64,000 nucleotides of DNA from positions 1,178,001 through 1,242,000 of the forward strand of contig JAFCMP010000112.1 in NCBI GenBank assembly GCA_017506865.1, read 5' to 3'. The notes beneath the pieces were generated by a model. It made no database searches and had not been told where the DNA came from. It saw only the letters and a program-made list of their open reading frames with translations. Positions 46,701 through 58,739 of the stretch are shown in pieces. Position numbers and translations under genes: made by a program. Numbering within the stretch: the stretch's first letter is position 1; each line of letters opens with the position of its first letter. This DNA is from Tribonema minus. Lineage: Eukaryota > Sar > Xanthophyceae > Tribonematales > Tribonemataceae.

Positions 46701-49700
46701 ATGATACGACTTGTGTCCAAATGGATTCACTTTCTGACGGCACACTACCGTAGTGACTGTACACAGCTGCTGTCAACACAAAGATTTCAGGCGCTTGCTG
46801 ACTGGCTACACATGCAATAGGGTCTGCTGGCAGAAATCGGCTGTGGGAGTCAGCATGATGCTCAGCAGGGCGCAAGCAGGAGCAAGAGCTGTTGCACAAC
46901 AGCAAAACTCGGTCTCTGCATGAATAAGACCGAGTAATGTTTTGCTGCCCTTGTGGCAGACCGAGTGAGTAATTGAACGATTAAATCGGTTGGCCAGAGA
47001 CACCGAGTAGCAGGTAAACCTCGAGTCGACTCGGTCAAACGACTCGGTCTACCGATTGAATCAGCAATGTCTGCATATTAGTCCTAACTTCACTTGCAGT
47101 TCAACACGACGAACAAACCATTGCCCACCTCAAAGACGCAGTCGGTGATACTGGCGTTGAGCAGCGGCACGCGGATGGCCATGCCGTTCAGCTTGCCCTT
47201 GAGCTCTGGAAAGATGTTGGTGATCGCAGTCGCGCTTCCAGTTGAAGTGGGGCACAGATTGGTCATGCCGCTGCGACACCGCCTCAGGTCCTTCTTCTTG
47301 GTCATGACCATGTCGATAAGCGGCTGCGTTCCAGTAACATTGTGGATTGTCGTGATGGAGCCGTGCTTGATGACCAGGTTCTCGTGCACCACCTTGACGA
47401 CGGGGGCCAGGCAGTTGGTGGTGCAGGAAGCCGCTGTGCAGATGGTGTGGTCGGTGCTCAGCAGGTGGTCGTTGACGCCAACCACGACGTTGAGCACGCC
47501 CTCTTCCTTGACGGGAGCGCTGACTACAACGCGTGAGACGCCGGCCGCGAAGTAGGGCGCGAGCTTGGCTTTGGTGAGGAAGACTCCAGTGCAGTCACAC
47601 ACCACCTGGCAGAGACAGCAGAGATAGAGGCAGCGCAGGGTCAACCAAGTTCAAAGAGTAAGATTAATTGTCATAGTCGAGGGTGGTTGGGTGCCAGCCT
47701 CATTCGATGAGTTGTTTGCAACCGAGCATGCAGTGAATGTCGACCACGTTAAGAATTGACTTTGGTAAGAAAGACGCATGTGCAGTCACACACCACCTGG
47801 CAGAGACAGAGGCAGCGCAGGATGACAAAATTTGGTTGGGTGCCAGCCCGGTGCGGACAATTCGCCTGAGGAATGGTATGCGATGAGTCGGGTGCAAGTG
47901 AGCAGGTAGCCATTGTCAAGCACGTGGATGATGCCCTCCTCCTTTACGGGGGCGCTGACAGATGCCGGCTGCGAAGTAGGCTGCGAGGTTGCTTTGGTAC
48001 GGAAGACGCCTGTGCAGTCACACACCACCTACAAAGCGCAGGTGCAATACAGTTTCACACACGAATTGGCGGGTAAGATAAGGTGAACAGCAGCCCCCCC
48101 TTGTCTCAATCATGTTTCAAGAAAGGGTCCCCATCTTTGCATTAAAGAAACAAATTTGAGTTTGTATAGCTCTGTGTGTGTTGCAAGGTCAGCCAGGGGT
48201 TGCGCCGCTATTGCTTCCCACTTCTAAGTTGTGTTTGTTGGTGGCACGTCGGCGCATGTCAAACAATCTACCTTTCACAAGGCATGGGGACGACTGCATG
48301 CAAGATAAAGTTTTTAGCAGGCATGTCAGAACGACGCTGCGTAAGACCTCAACGTATTCATGACTCTGACAGAGCCGCATCTCACTTCAGCTCCAAAGGA
48401 AAGGCTGACCTCTGAGCCTTGCATCAAAATCGTCCAACTCACTGCGCCATGACTATTATGCTGCTTCAATTAATTGACCTTTGGCTTCAACTTCATCCAA
48501 GGTGAATCATCTGCACACCCTGCTCCTGATTTCACCACATTGCTCGCCTTGGCCCCCCTGAGGCCGGCGAACCTTGCAACAACTGGCTCACGAATTATCA
48601 ATTACTGGAATCGAAACTGGAACTTGGCTTCAACATCAAGAGTGATGGTGATGCACCTGCACACCCTTGTTGGCCCAATCCACCGCCTCTATCGTCTTTT
48701 CCCCGCTGTAGCTGATGAACCTGTACAATCACATGGGGTGAAGCAGTGGCAAAGCCAGAAGGTGAGTGCATGGTAAGTCCAGCAGGCAGTTGCATGTGAC
48801 AACTAGAAAAACGCTGACCCCAATGCCCCCTTAACCATGGAGCTCCTGCCTTGACTTCCATGGAAACAAATCAAGCAATTTCACATAGCAGGGTGGTCCC
48901 TCATCTGCACAGCAAACATGGTGCTGAAATTATGGCAGACCTGCTGCACACACAGTCCGCTTATCAGACGATTGCATGCTAAGTCGCAACTTTGGCCTCC
49001 GCAGTCTTCCTGTGTGTTACACAGCAGTGTCTTTTGACAGCATTGCAGCTTCTACATGCCTCTTCAAATACAATCAAGTTTGGCGCTCTGCTCAAGCAAA
49101 TGCAAAGTCATCAACAAAGTGTATGCGTGCAGTCATACAATGCTGCTATTTCGTGAGCTTTATCACCTGCCATTGACGGAGAAGCCTGAGTCGTCAGCAG
49201 CAGCCTCCACTTCCTTGCTGTATGTGCCATGTATGCTGTCAAACTGGAGCAGATATGCACCAGTTTCGGCGCCTCCGATGACCTCATTGATGTGCACAAC
49301 CTCTGCAGACAGCGAGGCATTGGATGGCATCACTTGTCAATTGTGATTGCAAGTTAACACCGCAGGTTTATCATGGCTGCCAGACCTGAGCAGACCATGC
49401 GCTGTACCCAGGCAGTATCAATCCTCATTGATGTGCACAACCTCAAGGCATTAGATGACAGCACTTGTCAAGCATGGCACGGCTTCAACTGTGAAGTGAT
49501 GCTGCAGGTCATGCTCTCAGACGTGAGCAGATCATGAGCTGTACGCACGCCGTATCACCGCGCATTGATGTGGACAACCTCTGCAGACAGCGAGTTATTT
49601 AAACGACAGCACTCGTCAAGTATGGCACGGCTTCAAGTACAAAGTGATGCTGCAGATCCTTGCTCTCAGAACTGAGAGCAGATCATGCGCTGTACGCACA

Positions 49701-51583
49701 CCATATCACCTTCTTGACGGGCAAATATTGTTGTGAATAGCGATGAGTTGAACGACTCCGCGTGTCAATATTATCTGGTACATTCAGCCCTTGCTAAGTG
49801 TGTGTGAGCTGACATGTGCCGTCTCCATGCCATGTCAGCTCCATCCTGCACCCAATTCGTGCGGACAACAAGGTATGTATGTATAAAAGTATGTATGATG
49901 GCACTGTTGAGCGTCAGCACCTGCTGTCAAACAGTTCCATAGAGAATAGCCAGAACGAAGCCGGTGTTTGCGCCTCTGATGCGCTCAATACAGTGCAATA
50001 GCAAGGCATTCCAAAGCATTACGTGTCAAGCAATGTTGTGCAGCTTCGAGACATGGCAGCCTCATTCACGTGTGCTAGCTCCATCCAGACAGAGCTAAAC
50101 GTTGGCCACAATCGGGCTTTACATCTAGGGCACTATCATAATTGCACCAATGAAAGACCAGGTGTGGTGGCTTAGTCACCTCTTGAAATGCTACTTCGAA
50201 GTGACCTATTGGACCAGCCCTGTATCGACCAGCGCCTACCGTGCAACGAGATAGTGTAGAAGGAAAGAGCGATGCAGTGCAAGCATTGTCTCATCTGTTA
50301 ATGCGAGTCTTGCACATACTTAAATGTACTTGAGCAGTTCATCCACACAGCGAATGCTGTACAAAATGAGTGATGCTGACTTGGTCTTGAAGGCAGCCAC
50401 TCGATTAACACAATCGACGCATGAGCATAATGTCTGCCTCAACACCATATTGTTGTACATGATCGTATGGGACCACAATGTGAAGTCATTATTGAAACCT
50501 ATCTACTTGACATTTTGAGTCAAACCTTGCTATATTTTGTTCCGGTCTTTGCATGCAGCGCATCATACATTTATGATATAATTGCTACAGCAAAGTGTTC
50601 GATGTCATATCAGCTTTCAGTGCGTCTCACATTACGTAGGACATTACTGACAGTCACTCGTCAGCCTTCTAGTTTGCATGCTGCGTGTGCGTGTGGCAAC
50701 GTCATGTTGCAGCTGTGCCTGAACGTCTTGTCAGTGATAGTATGTGTGCGGCAAAATTGATACAAAGACCTAAGTGTGCTTGCTCGTTGCGGTAGTCAGT
50801 GTTGGCACAGCTTAAAGTCATGACCGGAAGAGGGTAACTAGACATTACAATGTGCTTATGATTTGTCTAACTTCTGACAGAGTCCCTGCAAAACAATATC
50901 TGAGCACTGCATCCAACGCTTGTGGATGAGAGGCTTGCGTGTACCATGATCATGAGGTGCAAGTGGTCAAGCACAACAACTGTGGTGCATGTGATTAATT
51001 CACTCAGCCGACAGGCAGCAGTCACCTCTAGATGGCGTGCTGTTCATTGTGCCACTTAAGGAAGCAGATGCTTTGGACGCGCATGCATCAGGCGGCATAC
51101 TGCAGCAGCAGCAGCACAGCAGCAGCAGTAGCTCTGCAATTGTATGGCTTCCAGGCTGTTCCAGCAGAACTCTTGGCAACTGCTGGGCCGCATCATGAGC
51201 TCACCGCGACAGGCACTCGACGCGGCTCTGGGCATGTTGGAAGTCATGGCGCAGAGAGCAGTATTGGCGCTGTTGCTGCATACCATCATGTGTTGAATTC
51301 TGCAGCACACACATTTTGTACACAGCGCTGATAGCTACGACGTCGCCCACACATCCGTGCTGGACGCGGAGCAGCAGCAGAGGCATGACCGACCAGGAGA
51401 ATGACTTGCTGCGAGAAGCGCACACCTCTGTCGTCGCGGGAGCGAGTGAAGGCCTAGATTCACACAGATGCGACACTGGAAGATCAAACATGTTCACTTG
51501 CCTACTTTAGGGTCCTCCTCGAGAAAACGGAAGAGGCACCTCCCTATCCTGCCAAAGCCGTTGATAGCCACCTTCACCACCAT
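43722..51583 (-). CDS. gapdh: Glyceraldehyde-3-phosphate dehydrogenase, ArsJ-associated type, six exons
   Basis: Six exons on the minus strand (51583-51502, 49302-49167, 48720-48657, 47605-47129, 45458-45273, 43802-43722) join in frame to 341 codons plus stop, the normal GAPDH length. Seen are the NAD loop INGFGRIGR at residues 7-15, SCTTNC with catalytic Cys155, [10 protein letters not shown] with His182, the [17 protein letters not shown] block, and the terminal [16 protein letters not shown]. All splice sites fit GT-AG except intron 1, which has a GCAAGT donor. [20 protein letters not shown] near residue 31 resembles the ars-operon GAPDH type, which makes 1-arseno-3-phosphoglycerate from arsenate. 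Neighbouring ACR3 and ArsJ genes support that role. A poly-Gln-coding CAG run lies in frame just upstream of the ATG, so an N-terminal extension cannot be excluded. Partial exon copies fill several introns. Confidence 0.88.
45870..46210 (-). repeat. Two partial copies of GAPDH exon 4 inside intron 4
   Basis: Two diverged copies of the 3' part of exon 4 lie at about 45870-46002 and 46071-46210, in the same orientation. They read [20 protein letters not shown] and [20 protein letters not shown], against [20 protein letters not shown] in exon 4. The first keeps a possible splice donor (GAG then GTGAGC). Neither has a full exon's length, so they are decayed or alternative exon pieces. Confidence 0.85.
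46305..47055. repeat. Intron-borne element with repeated ACCGAGT/ACTCGGT words
   Basis: Eight copies of ACCGAGT or its reverse ACTCGGT occur in about 750 bases, several at the two ends in opposite orientation (GACCGAGTCG at 46302 and GACTCGGTCT at 47042). A long hairpin lies inside. This looks like a small nonautonomous transposable element in GAPDH intron 4. No coding capacity is seen. Confidence 0.5.
46481..46564. ncRNA. Long hairpin, possible small-RNA precursor
   Basis: GCATTTGTCTCGTGAGC (46481-46497) pairs perfectly with GCTCACGAGACAAATGC (46548-46564). The pairing continues with gaps through TTCACATTGGA against TTCAATATGAA to a GCAAGC-ATT-GCTTGC tip. The result is a stem of about 40 bp. 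This could be a microRNA-type precursor or the core of a MITE. Expression is unknown. Confidence 0.45.
47763..48029 (-). repeat. Partial copies of GAPDH exon 4 start inside intron 3
   Basis: At 48029-47941 is a copy of the exon 4 start ([13 protein letters not shown] ... VSAPVKEEG), preceded by an AG acceptor-like TTTGTAG. At 47763-47800 is a shorter copy of the same boundary with its GAGACAGAGGCAGCGCAGG intron flank. The true exon 4 starts at 47605 with [15 protein letters not shown]. Intron sequence (GGTTGGGTGCCAGCC) is duplicated with it, so this is segmental duplication and not retrocopy. Confidence 0.85.
49380..49710. repeat. Tandem 130-bp units carrying the start of GAPDH exon 2
   Basis: Units in intron 1 share CATTGATGTG(C/G)ACAACCTC (the exon 2 start on the minus strand), GACAGCACT(T/C)GTCAAG, ATGGCACGGCTTCAA and GAGCAGATCATG(A/C)GCTGTAC. 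Two full units (about 49430-49560 and 49562-49700) and part of a third lie next to true exon 2. Confidence 0.8.
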
Positions 51584-51633
51584 GTTGCCTGTTGCCGCCG
51601 CTTCCTGCTGCTGCTGCTGCTGCCGCTGCTGGA
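51098..51633. repeat. CAG/CTG trinucleotide runs
   Basis: GCAGCAGCAGCAGCACAGCA at 51102 and CTGCTGCTGCTGCTGCTGCC near 51606 are short triplet runs. The second lies just upstream of the GAPDH start and reads as poly-Gln in frame with it. Such runs are common in volvocine algal DNA. Confidence 0.7.
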
Positions 51634-51899
51634 GGATTCTATGGTACCCCCTGGAGCTGAACGGCAATCTGGGGGACGTGGTATAATCAATGACATACGG
51701 TACCCATACCTATAAACTACATCTCAGATGTTGCTTCTGGTCACATCTGGCAACAAACGCTATGGTGGCTCTCGTTTTGGACGACGCAGCTGGGAACACG
51801 AACTTTTGGGTGGTTGGGCCTTCGAAAAGCATACTAGACCTACTCCTCAGGTAAAAAGAGTGCCGGATTCGTGTTCCAACAGCATCGATTTGGGGTAGA

Positions 51900-53160
51900 C
51901 TCATGCAGACACTTTGGCGTCCAGTGCTAATCCGCAATCGCTATCTCCTGCCGCAGGCAGGGCTATTTGTTGCAGCGCTGGTCGGCCATGGCAGCAGCTT
52001 TAAATGCTTGGACTGCTTGCAGGGCGCCCTACTACGAGGCTGATTTGGCTGTGGTGGAACGGATACATTTCCACAAGCTGGGCAACAAACGCCCAGCAAC
52101 CGGACCGCATGTGCATCAGGTGGCACTTTGTACTGAGCAATCAGCAGTCAGTTCAAGATCGCGCCCACGACGCTGTGAACGCCTGTCATCGCGAGATGAT
52201 CCGCCAGAAATTTGCGGTGAGCCGGGCCCACCACACTCTCCCCACCGGGCGGCCGTCACGCCTAGACGACTAGCTACAGCTGGCCACGTTCGCGCATGGC
52301 AGTCAGCTGCTGATGTTACGGAGCGGCGCAACACTCGGACCGGCGCCGGCCGCTGTTGCAGTCCCTATGATCAGCCTGGGCACTCAGCTGGTTTGTGAGC
52401 TATGTTTGCTTCTAAGTGTGCGTGCTCAGGTATTGTGTTCTGCTGCTTTCTTGACAGCGGCAGAGGCAGTACTATGCAATGACAAACCCTTGCTGCTGTC
52501 CGTGGCGTGTACGGCCATGAAATATGTGCTGCACCACTCAGGGTGTGAGTTAACTTTCCTACTTTTGTCGCACTGCAATCCTGTTGCAGGTGCCACAAGA
52601 AGCGATGCAAGCAGCTTTGGCCAACGGCGCTTGGCTTGCGGATATGGGCCTGGAGACAGTGGCGGCGTACAATACGGCAGTCGGCGTGCTCTCCAACGTG
52701 GCTGGCAATGCTCAAGGCGCAGCAGCACAAGAACACAGAGCTTGGGCGGCGAGCACTTGCCACTGTCATGGCCGCTGTGGTGGAGCCTGCTGGGCAGGAG
52801 AGTAAGGTGTCCAATGTGCAATACGCGCAACACCTTGGCATCAACGACACATCTGTCGCAGAGGCGCGGTTGCGGCGTGCAGCTACCTTTCAGGCAGCAG
52901 CAGAACTGGTCTCTCCGCCGGATGCACACACAGCAGGCCGCTATTTGTACCAGCTGCGGCAGCCCTGGTCCGACAAGCTTTGCAAGGCGATGGTCAAAGT
53001 CATCGATGACCCGCCATTGCCCCTCACCACTGGTCACCTATGCACTGTTCGTTGTTGTGTGCAAGGCCCTTTCGCTGCCGGTGAGTGGCAGAATCAAATG
53101 TGTAAGCTGCCACCCCGTGCAACCCTGCACAAATGGCATGTGCAAGTAGCCTTCTCCACC
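51900..53160 (+). CDS. Coding-like exons of an unrecognised gene
   Basis: Several plus-strand segments look coding and are separated by intron-like gaps. Examples are RMCIRWHFVLSNQQSVQDRA (near 52100-52200, followed by a GTGAGC donor) and VPQEAMQAALANGAWLADMG (from 52589 after a TTGCAG acceptor). A third is VSNVQYAQHLGINDTSVAEA with YLYQLRQPWSDKLCKAMVKV (near 52800-53010). The third part could be a helix-turn-helix region. No family is recognised. It is divergent from GAPDH. It may be a host gene or an old transposon gene; exon joins are not settled. Confidence 0.4.
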
Positions 53161-53814
53161 TCCACTGACTCCTGAGATCAAACTCAAAGAAGCTTCTGTT
53201 GGACAGTGAGCAACTGGTCTGTGGAACAGTTGCTTTGGTTCTGATGCACTAAGGATTGCAACTCCATGCTCCTTCGCTCTAAATTGCTTGTAATGTTCAG
53301 CGAGGTTGGCCTCACAGCTCAGAGTGACTGCTGGTCTCATGAGCCGTTCATGTGTGCAAATGATTGCAACTGCAATGCACTGCTGCTGGTGTGTCATGCG
53401 TGTATGGACTGCAGGCATGCCCAGCTCAAGCATGCCTGCACATGCATATGGTTGGGCCGTTCGCACCCACAACGCAGCTGCTGACCAACAGCTGTCACCG
53501 ATTGCGCACCTAGGGTCAGCGAGCACCGTGCTCAGCACCCATGATTACCGCTGCAGCAGCGTGGATGGCAGCCTACCGTCACACACAATTACGACAAAGC
53601 CATATGGCTGTGCAGGCAGGTCATTTCGATGTGAATTATATTTAAAACCTTTAATATTTTTAGAAGTTACAATAATAAAGAAAATCTCCGCTTTTCAAAC
53701 CCTGAACACCTAAGTATACGAGTGACTTGTGTTTTATACATTCTAGTTACAGCCTGAAAAATTCTGCGCTATTTTATATATCTATACATATTGTGGTTGG
53801 TACAAGTAATTATA

Positions 53815-54020
53815 ATCCGTGCCTCTCTGTCGGCAACCTCACAGATGGCACTTTCGGCGCGGGTCATGACGTACTTGTCAACACGGACAGGAGGGAATGA
53901 TATCAGGGAGGAGGTGGAAGATGATGTGGACCGGCCTGGAGACGGCAGGTAGCCACTCATAGACACCTTAGCTCGCATTCGAGTTTGTGTTTATGTGAGA
54001 GACGGGCATTTTCGCGCACC
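53815..54020 (+). repeat. Inverted-repeat arm A (about 205 bp)
   Basis: This segment is about 90% identical to the reverse complement of 54985-55200. It contains ATCCGTGCCTCTCTGTCGGC, GACGTACTTGTCAACACGGA and TTTGTGTTTATGTGAGAGAC. Both arms can be read as RASLSA..QMALSARVMTYL, so the repeated DNA may derive from a gene exon. The arms flank about 960 bases, as in a foldback element. Confidence 0.8.
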
Positions 54021-54984
54021 ATGCGGGACTAATAAAAAGTAATTATAAGGTTTACTTCATCATTTATTTCCTTCCTTGACTCAACACAAAATGCTTTGGC
54101 TGTGCTTTAGTTTTGAACCAACAGCCTTAAGATTACGAACCTGACATCCTCATAATGGCTATATCAATATTACTTCCAGCTGCACTTGAATCAGCACACA
54201 CTTGCAATAAATTTGGAATCTTTCCGTGTCTGTCAAATTCCACCATGGAAGCTTGGCGCTAAGAATTTGACACAACATAAGTCTAGGCATGCCGCACGCT
54301 TTTTTTTAAGCCAGCGAATATGTCCATGGCCATTTCTGACGTCTGTGCGGACTCTGTTGCACACGTGTCAAAACATATGGGACATATGAAGTATGAAGTA
54401 AATTTTGGGGTAATCAACTACTCAGGAAAAGTGAAAGCATGAAGCATTCCACTGGAGGAGTACAACCGCAAGGTTAATGGGGATACAAAATTTAAAGTGG
54501 GGGTAGCCAACCTCCAAGAAAGATAGCAGATAACCTTGTATGAAAGCCAACCCCTGTATCTGCAAAAATTCATGCAGCAACAACAGATACGTCAGTGTTT
54601 TTCTTTTAGGCCGGTGTGCTGTGCAACTGTGGAGCACCCGCCGTGCGCCAATGCTAACATCAGCGGTTTTCAGGCCCAGGGCCTGTTGCATCTACTGCAG
54701 TGTTGCACGCACACATATTCGTCAGTGAGCTTCTGCTGCGTACTGAGCGGCGTGCAGCCCTCGTTTAGGCCACCGATGTTGGCCAGCACGCCTCAAATGA
54801 TAGCATACGTCAATACACGTGCCCTTTACTTCATTTATTTCCGCATAGGGCGCGAAAATGCCCTTGTTGTCAAGACACGAAGAATGCATGTCCAAGACTG
54901 CACGCCACCCTTCGGCAGGGCAGTCAACATTGTCTTGCCCCAGTGTGTCCCCCAATCCATACTATGCACTTTACTTTTTATTAT
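54021..54984. other. Interior of the inverted-repeat pair
   Basis: AT-rich noncoding DNA. The word GGGCGCGAAAATG appears twice near the right arm (about 54849 and 54990). No gene is supported on either strand. Confidence 0.4.
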
Positions 54985-55200
54985 TCTATGGGGCGCGAAA
55001 ATGACCATCTCTCACATAAACACAAACTCATATGCTAGCTCAGGTGTCTAAGAGTGGCTACCAGCCGTCTCCAGGCCAGTCCACACATCTTCCACCTCCT
55101 CCCTGATATCATTCCCTCCTGTCCGTGTTGACGACAAGTACGTCATGACCCGCGCAGAAAGTGCCATCTGTAAGGCTGCCGACAGAGAGGCACGGATGCG
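54985..55200 (-). repeat. Inverted-repeat arm B, exon-like
   Basis: Reverse-complement partner of 53815-54020. On the minus strand it reads IRASLSAALQMALSARVMTY then LSSTRTGGNDIREEVEDVW to a stop. A diverged relative (IRASLSSALQMALSVGARAY) lies at 60.3-60.5 kb, so a multi-copy exon or element is involved. Function is not recognised. Confidence 0.75.
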
Positions 55201-55412
55201 CGACAAAGCTATGCCCCTGAGTGCAAGTGGGCGTGCTGTCCCTGGCACCGCCTCTCGAGCTGCATTCTCCTCCACCATTGCCACCAGCATCCAACCCTGA
55301 TCCCCCATATTACCAAATGACCCAACTGCCAATGTGGCGAGTTTGTAGCAACCCTGGTCATAATGACCAGAGTAGTGAGTCTGTTTGGCAGCCTGCTGAT
55401 CTCTGCAGCACT

Positions 55413-57098
55413 TTACTTCATTGCAAACATTACGGTCATTCGCACAAGGGCACTTGTACCTTGGCACTGCAAGTTGGCAGAAAGTGCGACATAGCACCAC
55501 AATTTAGTGCTTTGACGTATCCTTCCCATGACAATAAAAAGCAGTGTGGCACACATCAATAGAGACAGCACAACAGCGCAGCATTCGTCCAAGCAGGGGA
55601 AGAAAGAGGGCAGTGGCCAAACGTTGATGTGCTCATTTACACATATAATCGTATTCTCATGTACAGGCACGGTATATATAGCCCAGTTGCAGTCCAGGTA
55701 TAGGTGACCTGTATATTGCGTACGTGCATGAACACTACTTGTGCTCTTGCTCAATGTTTTGCGGGTGCTGCAGCAATGTCTTCTCTGCTCCTCATCCTGT
55801 CTCTGCTTGTCCCGCTTACAGAAGCGGGGCCTCAGAGCGACGGTAATGTAGACCAGAGACAGCATTACTGGCACCTCAGTCAATACGCCTACAGTTGTAG
55901 CGAGCGCTGCACCAGAACCAATACCGCAGCTTGACATCGCAATAGCAATGCCCAGCTCAAAGAAATTTGATGAGGAAATGAAACCTGCAGGCGCCGCAAT
56001 GATCCACTCCACCCCCAAAACGTACAGCGTGCCAAAGGCCACCGTGAAGGCTATATACGTCTGCACTGTGAGCGGTACTGCGATGAGCAAGATGTCCACC
56101 CAGCTGCTCTGAATGGTTGGCCCCTGGAAAATGAAGGTGAGCAGCACTGTAGCAAGCAGCCCAAACATGGTGACAGGGCTGAAGAGCCTGTCGAGGGCCT
56201 GTAAGCGCTCTGCACCTGCAGCAGCAGTGCATTTGCGCAGAAGCCACCAGCGCACGACCGCTCCCAGTAAAAAAGGCACTGCTACAAATACAACTACAGC
56301 TAGGATGATTGTGACGTAGGGGATCTCTACGTCAGAAAGGTCGAGTAGCAGGTACAGGGTCGGCACGTAGAGCACCATCAAGAGGAGGTCGTTGATGGCC
56401 ACTTGGATAAATGTGTATGCAGCGTGTCCACCCACCATGCTTGACCATACAAACACCATGGCTGTGCACGGAGAGCCTCCCAGGATGACAGACCCTGCAA
56501 TGTACTGCAACGTAATCAAGAGCAGCAGGAAGATGCTGCTTTAGTAGCAATACACATGCGCAGAGTGTGGTGCATCCCCATGCATGGTATTAATTGCATT
56601 CATCCGGGCTCCAGCTCACACTTCATCAAAAGCACATGGAGGAGCACATGGAGGAGCAAACATCATCATCACTCTGGAATTCACCTGTGCTTGTGTGGTC
56701 TCGTCGAGTACAGATGAGTAGATAACACCGAAGAAGAGCTTTGCCAGGCCGTACATAAGAAACGGCTGGAAGGCCCAGTTGCAGAACAGCGTCACGACCA
56801 GGCTGCGCGGATGCCGGGTGATGTAGCGAATTGACGCGAAGTCTATCTTTAGCGTCATGGGGAAGATCATGAGCCAAACCAAGATCGCTACTGGTAATGA
56901 TATGTCAAAGAATGTTGCTTCATTAAGCTTCTCAGGGATGACCGGGGCCAAGGCACCTATGGCCGCACCAGCTATCATCATCAGGCCCACCCACAAGCTC
57001 AAGTATCTCTGAAAACAATCAAGCTTGTGAGCCAGAGCCGATATAGGCACAGCACCCTCTTCTCTTTGTGTCTCAGCAACTAACGCCTCTGCCGGCAT
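55413..57098 (-). CDS. ACR3: ACR3-family arsenite efflux transporter, at least two exons
   Basis: Exon 57098-56685 encodes the first membrane segments (YLSLWVGLMMIAGAAIGALA ... LVVTLFCNWAFQPFLMYGLA). A GT-AG intron then joins in frame to the exon starting at 56504 (YIAGSVILGGSPCTAMVFVW). The second exon holds the Cys of GGSPCTAM and the Glu of VGVLTEVPVMLSLV, both known to be essential in ACR3, and the SSNFFELGIAIAMSSCGIGS motif. ACR3 proteins have ten membrane helices and export arsenite as an As(III)-thiolate-handling antiporter. The family core ends near 55850; the further tail to the stop at 55413 looks like intron or 3' noncoding sequence, so the true end is uncertain. An upstream ATG at 57191 is an alternative start. 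Confidence 0.87.
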
Positions 57099-57191
57099 CG
57101 TGATTCCTTTTTTGACAAACCAAAGTTGCTGCTGCCGCTGCTGTGCTGTGATGGAGCTGATGACTGCGCTGAGATTATCGTGCGAGGCCAC

Positions 57192-58739
57192 CTCTTTATT
57201 GACTTTACGCTCAGGTCTCGAACACGGGCGTCCTGAAGCCTCACATTCTGTCCGACGTTGACAGAATTCCTTTCACGGAATTCTGCGGTCCAAACTCCGA
57301 AGTGTAAGGAGACGTGGCCGAAAAGGCAGTATTTCCCAGGTTTGGACAGACATCCGTACAGTAATGAGCATACAGTACATGGTTGGCTGACGATATGCGT
57401 TCACTGGTGAGAGACCAAGGGGTTGTGGACCTAAGCCTCATAATAATAAAAGTACATGGTTGGGTCTGAAAGACCAAGAAAAGAACAGTGATTGTGGGTG
57501 TGTGAGAGCCGATTGTCGCGGATGGCGGATCACGTCACTGACGGCGGTGTGTAGGTGCAGGATGATTGACATGAACCACTTTGTTCCAGACATAATCAAT
57601 TGCGGTTTGGACAGCATCAACCGCTGCTGCAAACGGCGCACTACTGGCAGCTGGAAGGTAACATTTGCAGAGGCTGCAGTAGAAGCAGCGCCGCGCTGCA
57701 GAACAGCAGCAGGAGCAGCAGCAGCAATATCATATTCTACTGCAAGGGGGTGCTACGATAGCTGTGCGGTGGGCCCAGGAGCTTGCTGTCCTTGCAGACT
57801 GAAAAGAAAATATAAAGGAAGGAGGTCAATATTGAAGCGCGCTGCAGACGAGGCGTTGCGGACCTGGATCGCGGCAGTCTACCTGAAGAGGTCGCCTCTC
57901 CGATGCTGAGGTGCTGAAGAAAGTACGGGCCGACCATTGCAGCACGAGTGGCGGATGCGGCACCTCGCGCTGCTGGCAGGTATGCGAATCTTTCTTTTGC
58001 TCTGGCCTGGCATTGTCGTGCAAGCTCAAGAGAACCTCACGACTCACACACGAGGCCACCTTCTCGACGCACGTGGAAGGCTGCAAAGATCATCAGCACA
58101 CGACACACCCGCCGCCGCAGCAGCAGCGATTCAAGCTGCATCATTTCTGCGCTCTAAAATTGTTCCTGCCGGCCATTGCAAGGTATCATGACGGCACGTA
58201 CGGATGCGAAGTCAGTGGCTCGCAGCAGCGTCGCTACGACTTTGAGTTGTATGGCCTCAGCGTGCGAGTGTGCGGCGACGGCGGCGTGCTGTTGCTTGGT
58301 TATAGGCGCACGTGCATGCATGCAACAAGTGGTGCTTCGCCATGATACGCAATTTGCGCTGGAGCACCAGCGGAGGCGATTGCGAGCGGCAGCGTCCACG
58401 GTACCTATACATGCTGTGGCACCAGCCGGGCCAGGCGTGGGCATGTTGGGATGCTAGATGACAAGTGCTACTCCAGCTTTACTGGCACTGCTGGATGGCC
58501 TCTGGTGAGTCATGCATTCGCCGGATATCACAACAGCTGCATTCAACTTCAGTGTTGCACTCTGCTGTGCAGCAGCTGCTGAGCAGACTAAGCTCTAAAG
58601 ATATTGCTGACAGCTGCACTTTGGCCAATAATGCGATCCATCAAGGTTATCTGATGCTACATGCCTCTGGTGCTGCTGCTTTTGTACGGATGCCAACTCA
58701 GCTGCCGGCGCCTGGGACCTGCTGCTCTGTCAGCGCTAC
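57192..58739. other. Region between ACR3 and the next open frame
   Basis: A 9+6+9 palindrome (CAGAATTCC ... GGAATTCTG) lies at 57262-57285. Alanine-coding GCAGCAG stretches occur near 57660-57730. Frames near 57.8-58.4 kb look partly coding but give no family and no clear exon joins. This should contain the ACR3 promoter. Confidence 0.35.

Noticed and set aside
55413-55800. Long C-terminal extension of ACR3 as real protein
   Set aside because: Sequence after the last conserved helix has no similarity to the family and includes a hydrophobic random stretch; it is more likely noncoding or intronic.
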